From: Lysobacter sp.
GTDB taxonomy: Bacteria > Pseudomonadota > Gammaproteobacteria > Xanthomonadales > Xanthomonadaceae
NCBI GenBank assembly: GCA_011526085.1
Contig: WYBC01000043.1
Location: 84,265-148,264, forward strand
Length of the DNA: 64,000 nucleotides
Direction: 5' to 3'
In this document: piece by piece, positions 25,669 through 42,390 of the stretch
Position numbering within the stretch: position 1 is the first letter of the stretch
Layout of the letters: every line of letters begins with the position of its first letter
The notes under the pieces: model-generated
Databases searched by the model: none
Seen by the model: only the letters and a program-made list of their open reading frames with translations
What the model was told of the DNA's origin: nothing
Program-made: the position numbers and the translations under genes

Positions 25669-28017
25669 ATGCGGATGTCGAACCTGTTCTCCGTCCTGCG
25701 CCGATTGTCGAAGGATGGCGGTATCTTCCTCCTCGCATCGGTTGCGACGCTGACGCTCGTCGTCGCGGTGAATGCCGCGGTGTTCGCGCTTCTGAACCAG
25801 ACCCTGCTGTCGCCTCTGCCTTACGACGGCATCGATCGCATGGTCGTGGTGAGGCCGTCGATCCGCATCGATGCCGACGTCTACGATTCCGCGTTCAGCG
25901 CGTCGGAAATGGCGCGGCTGCGGGCGATGGACGAAATCAAGGGCGACATCGGCGCCCTGCAGGTCGGCGAGGCGGCGGTGCAGGTCGACGGTCTTCCCCG
26001 GAAGCACAGTGCGATATGGGTCGACGACGGCCTCGTCCGGTTGCTGGGGCTGCAGCCCGACATCGGTTCGCTGTCGGGATTCGATCCCGCATCGCCGCAG
26101 CCGGTGGTGGCGATCAGCCGCGACTACTGGATGCGGGACTTCGATGCCGACGCCTCGGTGGTCGGCCGTACCATCAGGGTCGACGGTCAGGCGCTCAAGA
26201 TCGTGGGTGTCTTCTCGGAGAAAACCCGCGCGCCCGTACCCGGTGCGGGCGGGAATCCGGATCTCTGGCTGCCCCTGCATCTCCAGCCCGATGGCGCGGA
26301 TCTCTATCTCGATGCGATCGTGCGGCTCCCCGACCCGAGTCGCGCGGAGGCCGTGCGCGAGCGTGTCGACAGCATGCTCCGGGCCGCGAGGAAGGACCAG
26401 AAACCCGTTGAACACGCGGGCGTCGAGGTCCTGCCGCTGCAATCGGTGCTGACGCAATGGGCGGCGCAGAGTCTGTGGATCATGCAGGGGGTCGGCCTGC
26501 TGGTGTTTCTGGTGGCGGCCGGCAATATCGCCAGCGTGTTCCTGCTGCGCTGCGAGGAGCGCGCCCGCGAGATCGCGATCCACACGCTGCAGGGTGCGGG
26601 TTGGCGGCATGTCTACTGGCTGGTCGCCAGCGAACTCCTGATCGTGTGCCTGGTGAGCGCGGTGGCCGGATTGGCCTCCGCGGCCCTGCTGCTGCCGGTC
26701 CTGCAGCGGCTGGCCTTCGAATCCCTGCCGATCGGAGAGGCGACGCTCGATCCGCTGTCGGCCGGGATCGTGGTCCTGGTGGTCGCGCTCGCCGGACTGG
26801 CCATCGCCGCGATCCAGGTCGGCCGGTTCGTGCGTCGCGATGGCGTTTCCGCATTGTCCGGAGGACGGACGCTCGCGGGCTCGCGCGCGCTTTCGCGCAC
26901 GCAGTCGGTGTTCATCGCCGGTCAGGCGGGGCTGTCCGTCGCGGTGGCGTTGATCACGGCCATGCTCGCCGTGCATCTGTCCGCGCAGCAGCGCGTCGAC
27001 CCCGGATACAGTCGCGATGCGGCGTTCCTGAGGATCGAGGCTGCCGGAACGACGGCGCTGGAGCAGCACCAGCTCGACGCCATTCTGGACAGCGCCCGCG
27101 AAGCCGATCCGAAGGCGATGGTCGGTCTCGCCAGCAGCCCGCCGCTCAGCGGCAACGTCGCCAAGCTCGTGGTCGCCACGGGCGGTGGCGGCGAGCCATG
27201 GGTCGTGAACCAGAATCTCGTCGACGACGGTTTCTTTCGCGCCTATGGCCTGGAGGCGACCGCCGGAAAGCTGATCGCCAGGGAAGATCTGCGTTTCGCC
27301 CGTCCCGTGGCGGTGGTCAACGCCGCTCTGGCGCGACAGCTCGGCCAGGGCGGCAATCCCATCGGGCAATGGCTGGTGGATACGGGGTCGTCGGACCAGG
27401 TCCGATACGAAGTGATCGGCGTGGTGCCTGAAATCGGCAGCATCGATCCTTTCGGCAAGGAAGGCCCTGCGATCTACGTGCCGTTCAAGGCGCAGGATGC
27501 GCGCAAGATCCATCTCGTCGCCCGCGGCGGCGAGGATCCCGTGGCGTTGTTGCGATCGGCGCTGCAACAGGCCCGGGTGCCGGTGGTGATCGCCGAGGAT
27601 GCGACCGTGCGACAGCGCCTCGACGCCCAGCTCCAACCGCTGTATGCCTTCGCGATGTCGGTCGGCATCGGCGCGCTCGTCGCCTTCGCCCTGTCGATCG
27701 TCGGGCTGATCGGTGCGGTCTCCAGCGTCATCGCCAAACGTCGCCGCGAACTCGAATTGCGGATCATGCTCGGTGCCCGTGCGCGGCACGTGATGGAAGT
27801 CACCGCGATCCACGTGCTCTGGCCCTGTCTGTTCGGGGCCCTGGTCGGTCTGGTCGCCGCGCTGGTGGCGTCGCGCTATCTGTCCGGGATGGTGTTCGGC
27901 TTCGGCATGCCGTCCATCGCGCTGCTTGCGGCGGTCTGCCTCACCGCGGTCGCGTTGCTCCTGCTGTTGTCGACCATCCCCGTCGCCATGATGTTCAGGC
28001 AGGATGTCTCGCGCTGA
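25669..28017 (+). CDS. Duplicated FtsX/MacB-type ABC permease
   Basis: 782 aa. The first half has a transmembrane helix (about 17-40), a large periplasmic MacB_PCD-like domain (LSPLPYDGIDRMVVVRP onward) and three C-terminal helices (about 275-390). The second half repeats this arrangement (helix near 415-440, periplasmic domain, three helices from about 660). The eight-helix duplicated layout matches the ADOP-type permeases rather than canonical four-helix MacB. GAAGG precedes the ATG, and the start at 25669 fits better than a GTG at 25660 lying inside the ATPase gene. It probably exports peptide or gives immunity. Confidence 0.85.
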   Translation: MRMSNLFSVLRRLSKDGGIFLLASVATLTLVVAVNAAVFALLNQTLLSPLPYDGIDRMVVVRPSIRIDADVYDSAFSASEMARLRAMDEIKGDIGALQVGEAAVQVDGLPRKHSAIWVDDGLVRLLGLQPDIGSLSGFDPASPQPVVAISRDYWMRDFDADASVVGRTIRVDGQALKIVGVFSEKTRAPVPGAGGNPDLWLPLHLQPDGADLYLDAIVRLPDPSRAEAVRERVDSMLRAARKDQKPVEHAGVEVLPLQSVLTQWAAQSLWIMQGVGLLVFLVAAGNIASVFLLRCEERAREIAIHTLQGAGWRHVYWLVASELLIVCLVSAVAGLASAALLLPVLQRLAFESLPIGEATLDPLSAGIVVLVVALAGLAIAAIQVGRFVRRDGVSALSGGRTLAGSRALSRTQSVFIAGQAGLSVAVALITAMLAVHLSAQQRVDPGYSRDAAFLRIEAAGTTALEQHQLDAILDSAREADPKAMVGLASSPPLSGNVAKLVVATGGGGEPWVVNQNLVDDGFFRAYGLEATAGKLIAREDLRFARPVAVVNAALARQLGQGGNPIGQWLVDTGSSDQVRYEVIGVVPEIGSIDPFGKEGPAIYVPFKAQDARKIHLVARGGEDPVALLRSALQQARVPVVIAEDATVRQRLDAQLQPLYAFAMSVGIGALVAFALSIVGLIGAVSSVIAKRRRELELRIMLGARARHVMEVTAIHVLWPCLFGALVGLVAALVASRYLSGMVFGFGMPSIALLAAVCLTAVALLLLLSTIPVAMMFRQDVSR

Positions 28018-28112
28018 GCGTGGCGATGACTCGTCCGGCGCCCTCGGCGGTTCACCCGCGACCTGATAACGTGGACGATAGAGTGCGATCTGGCAGGTAA
28101 GGAGCATCCGGC

Positions 28113-29054
28113 ATGCGTGGGACAAGGCTAGCGGTCGGCGTCGGCGCGGCGCTGATCGTCGCAGTGGGAGTGTGGTACGCGCTGCGTCCGCCGCTCCCGT
28201 CCGGCAATGCGGATCGGGCCGCATCCGCGGCGTCTCCCCCGTCCAGCCCGGAAACGCCCGGTACGGCGAGCCCGCCGGGGGCGCCGCTGCCCAAGGCGGA
28301 TGCGGCGCTGTCCACGACGCTCCCCCTGCTCGAATCCCGTTCCAAGGCCGGCGATACCGCGGCGAGTTGCCGCATCGCCCTCGATGCGCTGGCCTGTCTG
28401 GAATTCGCGGAGTCCAGCGAAACGATCGGCGACATGGAGAGCATGGCGGCGCGACGGCAGGACGACATCGCGGGCGATCTGGACTTCATCTCGCGCCTCG
28501 AAGCCCGGCGCACGCGCGCCCAGGCGCTGTGTCGCGGCATCGATCCGGCATGGAGCCGGCAGAACGCATGGCGCTACATGCTGCGCGCCGCCCAGCAGGG
28601 CGACATGCGCATGGCGGTGCGTTTCGCCACCGACCCGCCGATGGATCGCCAGCGATTCCTGGAAGATCCGGAAGGCTGGCGCGCCTATGCGGAGCATGCG
28701 CGTCGACTGCTGGAAGCCGCGGCCGACAGCGGCGAGATTTCAGGCTGGTACTTCCTGCAGCATGCCTATGCCGGTCGACCGGTGCTGATCGGGATGCCCG
28801 ACGCCATTCCCGCCGATCCGGAAAAAGCGGCCTATTACGCCATGGTCCTTCGACCGTTTTCCGATCCCGAGACCGTGCGCGACCTCGATGGCCAGTTGCG
28901 CGATCTGAAACCCCGCTTCGATGCGGTGCGCTGGGGCGAGATCGAGCGTCGTGCGCAGACCCGCATCGCGCAGGGCTTTCCGGCGGTGGCGGGGCCGGTC
29001 GATTTCGACAGCGGCGTTTTCGCGACACAGGACAGCGACGGCTGCGTGCAGTGA
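28113..29054 (+). CDS. Hypothetical membrane-anchored protein, possibly cluster-associated
   Basis: 313 aa with TAAGGAG upstream of the ATG. An N-terminal transmembrane anchor (about 6-24, LAVGVGAALIVAVGVWYAL) is followed by a Pro/Ala/Ser-rich linker and an alpha-helical periplasmic domain (about 65-290). Repeated Ala-rich helices and the pair GEISGWYFLQHAYAG and PEKAAYYAMVLRPF suggest a TPR/Sel1-like fold. No family is assigned. It follows the permease by 95 bases in the same direction, so it may belong to the peptide cluster, although Lysobacter genomes carry many such stand-alone proteins. Confidence 0.7.
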   Translation: MRGTRLAVGVGAALIVAVGVWYALRPPLPSGNADRAASAASPPSSPETPGTASPPGAPLPKADAALSTTLPLLESRSKAGDTAASCRIALDALACLEFAESSETIGDMESMAARRQDDIAGDLDFISRLEARRTRAQALCRGIDPAWSRQNAWRYMLRAAQQGDMRMAVRFATDPPMDRQRFLEDPEGWRAYAEHARRLLEAAADSGEISGWYFLQHAYAGRPVLIGMPDAIPADPEKAAYYAMVLRPFSDPETVRDLDGQLRDLKPRFDAVRWGEIERRAQTRIAQGFPAVAGPVDFDSGVFATQDSDGCVQ

Positions 29055-29068
29055 AGGCGGCGCGATGT

Positions 29069-29128
29069 AACACGCTGTGATGAAACACGCTGTGATGAAA
29101 CACGCTGTGATGAAACACGGCGCGATGA
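29069..29128. repeat. 15-bp tandem repeat, four copies
   Basis: Unit AACACGCTGTGATGA repeated three times exactly, with a fourth copy changed to AACACGGCGCGATGA. It lies 15 bases after the stop of the hypothetical gene. The period is a multiple of three, and the opposite strand would read F-I-T-A-C repeats, but there is no sign it is coding. Confidence 0.9.
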
Positions 29129-29186
29129 AACGCCAGCGTTTCCAGCACGGCGTCGGCACGGGGACGAAAGCGTTCGTCCCCGGCTT

Positions 29187-29417
29187 TCAGCAGCAGCGCG
29201 AGGCCCCGCGGCCGTAGCGGGCCTGCATGCGTTCGGCGAAAAACGCCTCGCGGCTCATCGGCGGCGTGTCCGGGTGCGACCGCCGCATGTGCGCCACGTA
29301 CAGGTCGTAATCGGGCACGCCCACGATCAGCCGCCCGGTCTGCGCCAGCAGGCGCCAGAACGACGCCAGCCGCGCCCGGAACGTGACGCGCTCAGCGGAG
29401 GGCGTCGAAGGCGACAT
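29187..29417 (-). CDS. ybdD: YbdD/YjiX family small protein (DUF466)
   Basis: 76-aa protein. It has the family core GRLIVGVPDYDLYVAHMRRS, the downstream PDTPPMSREAFFAERMQARY and the C-terminal CC tail. Its gene start overlaps the end of cstA by 26 bases, the universal arrangement for this pair. It is thought to assist CstA-type pyruvate/peptide transport, but its biochemical role is unproven. Confidence 0.92.
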   Translation of the reverse strand: MSPSTPSAERVTFRARLASFWRLLAQTGRLIVGVPDYDLYVAHMRRSHPDTPPMSREAFFAERMQARYGRGASRCC

Positions 29418-31449
29418 GGGCGTTCTCCTGCGCGGTGGGCGACGGTTGCCGGCGCGCGGCCAGCGCGGCGCGGATGCCGAAGACCAGCATCAGTGTCACC
29501 ACGCTCATGAACAGTACGCACAGCGCGGCGTCGAGCTGGTTGTTGAAGACGATGCGCTCCATGTCCTTCAGCGATTTCGCCGGCGCCAGCACCTCGCCGG
29601 AGGCGAGGGCGGCGCTGAATTTCTCGGCGTTGGCGAGGAAGCCGATCTTCGGGTCGGGATGGAACAGCTTCTGCCAGCCCGCGGTCATCGTGCAGATCAG
29701 CAGCCACGCGGTCGGCAGCAGCGGGATCCACAGATACTTTTCGCGCTTCATCTTCACGATGGTCACGCACACGAAGATCATCGCCATGCCCGCCAGCATC
29801 TGGTTGGCGATGCCGAACAGCGGCCACAGCGTGTTGATGCCGCCCAGCGGGTCGACCACGCCCTGGTAGAGGAACCAGCCCCAGCCCGCGACCGCGAGCC
29901 CGGTGCAGACGATGTTCGCGGTCCAGCTTTCGGTGCGGCGGAACGGCGCGTACACCACGCCGATCACTTCCTGGATCATGAACCGCGCCACGCGGGTGCC
30001 GGCGTCGATCGTGGTCAGGATGAACAGCGCTTCGAAGAGGATCGCGTAGTGGTACCAGAACGCCATCATGCCGCTGCCGCCGATCATGCCGTGCAGGATC
30101 TGCGCCATGCCCACCGCCAGCGTCGGCGCGCCGCCGGTGCGCGACAGCACCGTCGATTCGCCGATTTCGGCCGCGGTCGCTGTCAACATCTCCGGGGTGA
30201 TGACGAAGCCCCAACTCGAGATCGCCGCCGCCGCGGATTCCGGCGTGGTGCCGATCAGCGCCGCCGGCGAATTCATCGCGAAATACAGGCCCGGATCGAG
30301 CACGCAGGCCGCGATCAGCGCCATCACCGCGACGAACGCCTCCATCAGCATGCCGCCGTAACCGATCACCCGCGCGTCGCGTTCGTTCTCCAGCATCTTC
30401 GGCGTGGTGCCGCTGCTGATCAGCGCGTGGAAGCCCGAGATCGCGCCGCACGCGATGGTGATGAACAGGAACGGGAACAGCGAACCGGAGAACACCGGCC
30501 CGGTGCCGTCGATGAACTTCGTCACCGCCGGCATCTTCAGGTCGGGCATCGCGAACAGGATCGCGACCGCCAGCATCGCCACCGTGCCGATCTTCAGGAA
30601 GGTGCTGAGGTAATCGCGCGGCGCCAGCAGCAGCCACACCGGCAGGACGGCGGCCACGAAGCCGTAGCCGATCAGCATCCACGCCAGCGCCTTGCCGTCG
30701 AAGGTGAACATCGGCCCCAGCGTCGGCGACGCCGCCACCGATTCGCCGAACCAGATCGACGCCAGCAGCAGGACCAGACCGATGATCGAGACCTCCATGA
30801 TCCGCCCCGGCCGCAGCCAGCGCAGATACACGCCCATGAACAGCGCGATCGGGATGGTCATCGCCACCGTGAACGTGCCCCAGGGGCTGACCGCCAGCGC
30901 CTTCACCACCACAAGCCCCAGCACCGCCAGCAGGATCACCATGATCGCGAGGATGCCGATCATCGCGGTCAGCCCGGCGGCGTTGCCCAGCTCGCTGCGG
31001 ATCATGTCGCCGAGCGAGCGCCCGTCGCGCCGCGTCGACAGGAACAGCACCATGAAATCCTGCACCGCGCCGGCCAGGATCACGCCGAACAGGATCCACA
31101 GCATCCCCGGCAGATAGCCCATCTGCGCCGCCAGCACCGGGCCCACCAGGGGCCCCGCGCCCGCGATCGCCGCGAAATGGTGGCCGAACAGCACGCGCTT
31201 GTCGGTCGGCACGTAATCCAGCCCGTCGTTGCGCCGCCACGCCGGCGTCGCCCGCGTCCCGTCCAGCCGCAGCACGTGATCGGCGATGTACTTCGAATAG
31301 AAGCGGTAGCCGATGGCGAAGATCGACACCGCCGCGGCCACGATCCAGAACGCGCTGATCGTCTCGCCCCGCGACAGCGCCACCGTGCCCAGGCAGAACG
31401 CCGCGAACAGCGACAACAGCCCCCAGCCCACCGTCTTCACGACCGTCAT
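29392..31449 (-). CDS. cstA: Carbon starvation protein CstA (pyruvate/peptide transporter)
   Basis: 685-aa inner-membrane transporter with about 16-18 helices, induced on carbon limitation in related bacteria and linked to pyruvate and peptide uptake. Family segments are visible: RFYSKYIADHVLRLDGTRAT (about 45-64), HHFAAIAGAGPLVGPVLAA, and GFHALISSGTTPKMLENERD. It is followed by ybdD with overlap. The start ATG at 31449 gives a first helix directly (MTVVKTVGWGLLSLFAAF). Confidence 0.95.
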   Translation of the reverse strand: MTVVKTVGWGLLSLFAAFCLGTVALSRGETISAFWIVAAAVSIFAIGYRFYSKYIADHVLRLDGTRATPAWRRNDGLDYVPTDKRVLFGHHFAAIAGAGPLVGPVLAAQMGYLPGMLWILFGVILAGAVQDFMVLFLSTRRDGRSLGDMIRSELGNAAGLTAMIGILAIMVILLAVLGLVVVKALAVSPWGTFTVAMTIPIALFMGVYLRWLRPGRIMEVSIIGLVLLLASIWFGESVAASPTLGPMFTFDGKALAWMLIGYGFVAAVLPVWLLLAPRDYLSTFLKIGTVAMLAVAILFAMPDLKMPAVTKFIDGTGPVFSGSLFPFLFITIACGAISGFHALISSGTTPKMLENERDARVIGYGGMLMEAFVAVMALIAACVLDPGLYFAMNSPAALIGTTPESAAAAISSWGFVITPEMLTATAAEIGESTVLSRTGGAPTLAVGMAQILHGMIGGSGMMAFWYHYAILFEALFILTTIDAGTRVARFMIQEVIGVVYAPFRRTESWTANIVCTGLAVAGWGWFLYQGVVDPLGGINTLWPLFGIANQMLAGMAMIFVCVTIVKMKREKYLWIPLLPTAWLLICTMTAGWQKLFHPDPKIGFLANAEKFSAALASGEVLAPAKSLKDMERIVFNNQLDAALCVLFMSVVTLMLVFGIRAALAARRQPSPTAQENAHVAFDALR

Positions 31450-31804
31450 GCCCCGCTCCCGGAATGCCCGGCCACCCGGCCGCAGCCGGAAGGGTGTCGC
31501 GGAAGCCCGCGGCGGTCAATGCGCGCCGCCGCATCGCCCTCACCGTAGGAGGGCCTTGTGTAGGAAGGCCTTCAGGCCCGAGCCCTTCCCGCAACACCCG
31601 CAGCGCACCTCACTCGCCGCCACCCATCAATCCCCCTGTAGGAGCGCCGGTAGGCGCGACCGACCTGTCGGCCGCGGCCGCACCGTCACCATGCGACCTC
31701 TTTATGCGAGAGGATCGCCACACCGTCATTCCAGACAGGTCGAATCTGCGTTTGGACCATGATCGCTCCGGTAATATCCTCGGCTGAAACAAGGGGAGCA
31801 CTAC
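31450..31804. other. Intergenic region with REP-like hairpins upstream of the R-M operon
   Basis: 355 bases between divergent cstA and hsdM. It contains two GTAG-headed elements: GTAGGAAGGCCTTCAGGCC at 31560-31578, and GTAGGAGCGCCGGTAGGCGC at 31638-31657. Its right end is AT-richer and probably holds the hsd promoter. No gene is visible. Confidence 0.6.
31752..31780 (+). promoter_or_regulatory. Weak promoter candidate for the hsd operon
   Basis: TTGGAC, a 17-base spacer and TATCCT, 25-50 bases before the hsdM ATG, followed by the strong ribosome-binding site AAGGGGAG. Matches to consensus are modest (three and four of six). Confidence 0.35.
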
Positions 31805-35038
<3,234 letters not shown>

Positions 35039-35042
<4 letters not shown>

Positions 35043-38000
35043 CTTCTCTGCATGATCTTGGTCTGGCCTACCGCAAAGCCAAGGTAGACCTGTATTACTC
35101 GTCTCATGCGTCGATAGACGCAATTGCTGACTACGAGGAAAACCTCCACGCCAATCTGAGTTCTCTGCTGATCAAGCTACAGGGCGACGATGAGTCCTGG
35201 GTGATGCAGCCCGAGTTCACCGGCGGCTGGACGCTTGCAGCGAAGTCGGTGGATATGACGTGCTGGAAGGAGTACCGCGAGAAGCATGGCAATGGCCTGA
35301 TATTTTCCTCCCCGACTGAAGAATGGGCGCACGTTTGCAGCCTATTGGGCGAAGGCGAAAAGCCGCAGAAGCCCAAGGCCGAGTTCCGGGTGATGGCCCA
35401 GTGCAGCCTGGACTTTCACGTACTGTCTGCCTTGTGGATGCTGGAGGTCGGGCATCTGTTCGATGCCAAGTTGTTACCGTGCGCCTACGGAAACCGCTTG
35501 CGCCGAACGCAGGATGGCAAGGGGATCAACCCGTTCTCACTCGGCTCATTCCAGCCCTACCTGAAACCCTTTCGTGACTGGCGCGACAAGGGAATCGAGG
35601 CCATGCGCACTGCGCTCGAGGCCGACAAGAAGATCGTGGCGCTCACGGCGGATGTCAGCTCGTTCTATCACGAGCTGAATCCCGGTTTCATGCTTGTCCC
35701 TGCCTTCGTGACCGGAGTGATGGTGCTGGAGTTGTCGGCTCCCCAAGCCAAGCTCCATCGTCTGTTCATTCAGGCATTGCTTGCATGGGCCGCAGCCACC
35801 CCGCTCAAGAAGGGGCTGCCTGTCGGTCTGCCAGCCTCGGCCGTGGTGGCCAATGTGGCGCTGGCTGAATTGGACCGCATCATCGAGCAGCAACTGGCGC
35901 CGCTGTACTACGGCCGCTATGTGGACGACATCATGCTGGTGATGGAGAACGGCGCCAACTTCCGTTCCACGGTCGAAGTGTGGGATTGGGTGTTCGCGCG
36001 ATCCGGCGGCAAGCTGGCGTGGGCGCCCGGCCAAGAGCACAAACAGATCGGTTTCCAGCCCGACTACCTGAGCGACAGCACGATCCGCTTTGCCAATCAG
36101 AAGAACAAGGTGTTCTTGCTGACAGGCGAGCCGGGCAAGACCTTGGTGGACGCCATTGCACACCAGATTCACCAACGGGCCAGCGAATGGCGTTCCATGC
36201 CGCGCTTGCCGCGTTCTGCCAATCATGTAGGCACCGATCTGCTGGCCGCTACGCAAAGCGATGGCGAGGCCGCAGATAACCTGCGCAAGGCCGATGCGCT
36301 GACCATGCGCCGCGCCGGATTCGCAATCAAGCTGCGCGACTTCGAAGCCTACGAGCGAGACCTCCTGCCAGAGGCCTGGCGGGCGCACAGGCAAGCTTTC
36401 TTCCGCGCCTTTGTGCAGCATGTGCTGGTATTGCCGCAGTTTTTCGATCTGGCAGTGTATTTGCCACGTGTCATCCGGCTAGCGACCGCGTGCGAAGACT
36501 TCGAGGCCTTGCGCAAGATCCTGCGGGCACTTGAGAAAATCAGCACGCAGCTGGAAGTGCAGTGCGAACTGGGCATCAAGGCCTGCCCTGAAGGCAACCT
36601 GCCGCCTCCCCCCGAGTTGATGAGAGTCTGGCAGCGACAGATCTACACATCCGTGCGCGAGAGCATCAGTGCGGCCTTCCCGCCACGACTGTCGAAAGAT
36701 GGCAAAGCCGCTTGGCAAGCGCACATGGCGGACTACATGCCCGCTCTGGATGATGTCGAATGCCTTCTGGACTGGCATGCATCTGTCAAGGATTTTCAAG
36801 CTCGGCAAGCGCGTCTGTTCGCCTTCGATCTGGCGCACATGCCCTTCCGCTTCATTGGTCTGCCCAAGGAGATGGTCGCGCAGCGTGGCATCCCGGCCAA
36901 GAAGACGGTAGTGTCCTGCCCCCGTTCAGCAGAACTACTGCCCTACACGGTTCTCGATGGCATGCGGCATTTGTGTCAATGGATACGTTGTGCAGGCTTC
37001 CCCCATGGCCTGCTGTTCGCCACACGTCCATACAACTTGCCGGAGCTGTTCATCCTGAATAAGGTCGCCTACGACGCGGCAGAGCGTGCCGCAATGCGGA
37101 CCGTCGTGCTCGCCGTGCGGGGTTTCAAGCTCGGCGATATGGCCCCGGGCTTTGACAAGCATGGCGTGTTGCAAGTCCCTGATGGCGAGCCACGCCGCAA
37201 GGTTGGCATTGCCGTCTCCAGTTGGAAGACGCAGATGGCCAGCTGGACGGCTTCGGTCATGCGCATGCCGGACCCCGACGCCGAGCGCTACGCCCGTCTT
37301 TGCCGTCTGCTTGATAGTGTGATTGCCCAGCCACAGCACAGCCGCTACCTGGTGCTGCCAGAGCTGGCCTTGCCCGCGCACTGGTTCATCCGCATCGCCC
37401 GCAAGCTGCAGGGGCGCGGCATCTCTCTGATCACCGGCATCGAGTATCTGCACGCCAGCAAAGGGCGGGTGCGTCATCAGGTCTGGGCCGCGCTTTCGCA
37501 CGACGGCTTAGGCTTTCCTTCTTTGATGATCTACCGACAGGACAAGCAACGCCCGGCCTTTCATGAAGAGCACGAGCTGGAGCGCCTGGCCGGGCTGAAA
37601 CTCAAGCCCGACAAGCCTTGGAAGACGCCCCCGATTCTGCATCACGGCGGCCTGCGCTTTGCTTTGCTGGTCTGCAGCGAGCTGACCAACATCAGCCATC
37701 GCGCCGCACTGCGCGGCAAGGTGGATGCGCTGTTCGTGCCTGAATGGAACCAGGACACCGAGACGTTCAACGCACTCGTCGAATCTGCCGCGTTGGACAT
37801 ACACGCCTACATTGTCCAATGCAACGACCGCCAATACGGCGACAGCCGCATCCGCGCGCCGTTCAAAGACAGCTGGATGCGCGATCTGTTGCGGGTCAAG
37901 GGCGGAATCACCGATTACTGCGTGATTGGCGAAATTGATGTACAGGCGCTACGTGCGTTCCAGAGCAGCCACCGCTCACCGACCCAACCCTTCAAGCCGG

Positions 38001-38071
38001 TGCCGGATGGATTTGAAATTGATTTCTCCCGCAAAGTATTGCCTGGGCCATCCGGGGGGTTAGTTCTTTAA
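35039..38071 (+). CDS. drt1: Reverse transcriptase-nitrilase fusion, DRT type 1 (UG1)-like defence protein
   Basis: 1010 aa; the ATG overlaps the hsdS stop (ATGA). A reverse-transcriptase domain spans about 120-480: motif A ALTADVSSFY (Asp205), motif B GLPVGLPAS (259-267) followed by VVANVALAELDRI, and motif C YVDD (294-297, with Asp296/Asp297 catalytic). A middle helical region follows (480-690). A nitrilase/carbon-nitrogen hydrolase domain (about 720-970) has a likely Glu-Lys-Cys triad: Glu775 in LVLPELALP, Lys836 in YRQDKQRP, and Cys879 in ALLVCSEL. An RT fused to a C-terminal nitrilase is the published hallmark of DRT1/UG1 antiphage reverse transcriptases. No adjacent structured RNA was identified. 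The coupling to hsdS suggests co-expression with the R-M system. Confidence 0.88.
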
Positions 38072-38113
38072 TGCATATGCCCAATCCCTAACCCTTTTGC
38101 AGGAGAACGACCT

Positions 38114-39168
38114 GTGAAGTCGAGCTTGCCCACCCCGCCTGAAGGCTACGCCGACTGGCTGGCCCTGCTGAAAACCGAGATCGTCCAGCGCCGGCAGCGT
38201 GCCGCCCTGGCGGTCAACGCCGAACTGATCGGGCTGTACGCCCGCATCGGGCGGGACATTCTCGACCGGCAGCAGCGGCTGGGCTGGGGCGCCAAGGTGA
38301 TCGATCGCCTCGCCCGCGACCTCAAGGCGGCCTTTCCCGACATCCGCGGATTTTCCAGCCGCAACCTCAAGTACATGGCCTTTTTTGCCGAGCACTGCCC
38401 GGATGGCCACTTCGGGCAGCAGCCTGCTGCCCAATTGCCCTGGTTCCATGTGGTGACCTTGCTGACCAAGCTGGAGGAGCCGCAGGCCCGTGCCTGGTAC
38501 GCCGGCCAGGCCGCGCAGCAGGGCTGGTCGCGCGCCACGCTGGAAGTGAACATCCGCGACCGCCTGTGGCAGCGCCAGGGGGCGGCGCTGACCAATTTCG
38601 AGGCCCGGCTGCCTGCGCCGCAGTCGATGCTGGCGCAGGAAACCCTGAAAGATCCTTACCTGTTCGACTTTCTGGGGCTGGGCAACGAGGCACACGAACG
38701 CGACATCGAAACCGGGCTGGTCAAGCACATCACCCAGTTCCTGCTTGAGCTGGGCGCAGGGTTTGCCTTTGTCGGCCGACAGTACCGGCTGGAAGTGGGC
38801 GGCGACGAGTTCTTCATCGACCTGCTGTTCTACCACACCCGCCTGAAGTGTTACGTGGTGGTGGAACTGAAGGCCACGGCGTTCCAGCCGGAGCATGCAG
38901 GACAGCTCAATTTCTATCTGGCGGCCGTGGATGCCCAAGTGAAGTCACCCGACGACAAGCCGACCATCGGCCTGTTGCTATGCAAGCAGAACAGGCGGCT
39001 GGTGGCCGAGTACGCGCTTTCCGGCATGGAGAAGCCTATCGGTGTGGCGGAATACCAGTTGCTGCGCGATCTGCCGGAGACGCTGGGACGGGCACTGCCC
39101 AGCATCGAGCAGATCGAAGCCGAGTTCGCCGGCGATCTGCTGCTCGAGGATGAAGAACAAGGAGAGTC

Positions 39169-39172
<4 letters not shown>
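38114..39172 (+). CDS. DUF1016/YhcG-type PD-(D/E)XK nuclease-domain protein
   Basis: 352 aa, GTG start with AGGAGA seven bases upstream. The N-terminal DUF1016 helical domain (about 10-165) contains [20 protein letters not shown] and [14 protein letters not shown]. The C-terminal PD-(D/E)XK nuclease domain (about 180-330) contains [18 protein letters not shown] and the active-site pair Asp with ELK in [10 protein letters not shown]. This family often rides inside type I R-M loci; it may modulate or assist restriction. It lies 42 bases after the RT gene, and its TGA overlaps the hsdR ATG. Confidence 0.9.

Positions 39173-42390
<3,218 letters not shown>

Noticed and set aside
28740..29159. Minus-strand ORF with F-I-T-A-C repeats across the 15-bp tandem repeat
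   Set aside because: Repeat period is a multiple of three so any frame stays open; no ribosome-binding site and mostly antisense to the hypothetical gene.
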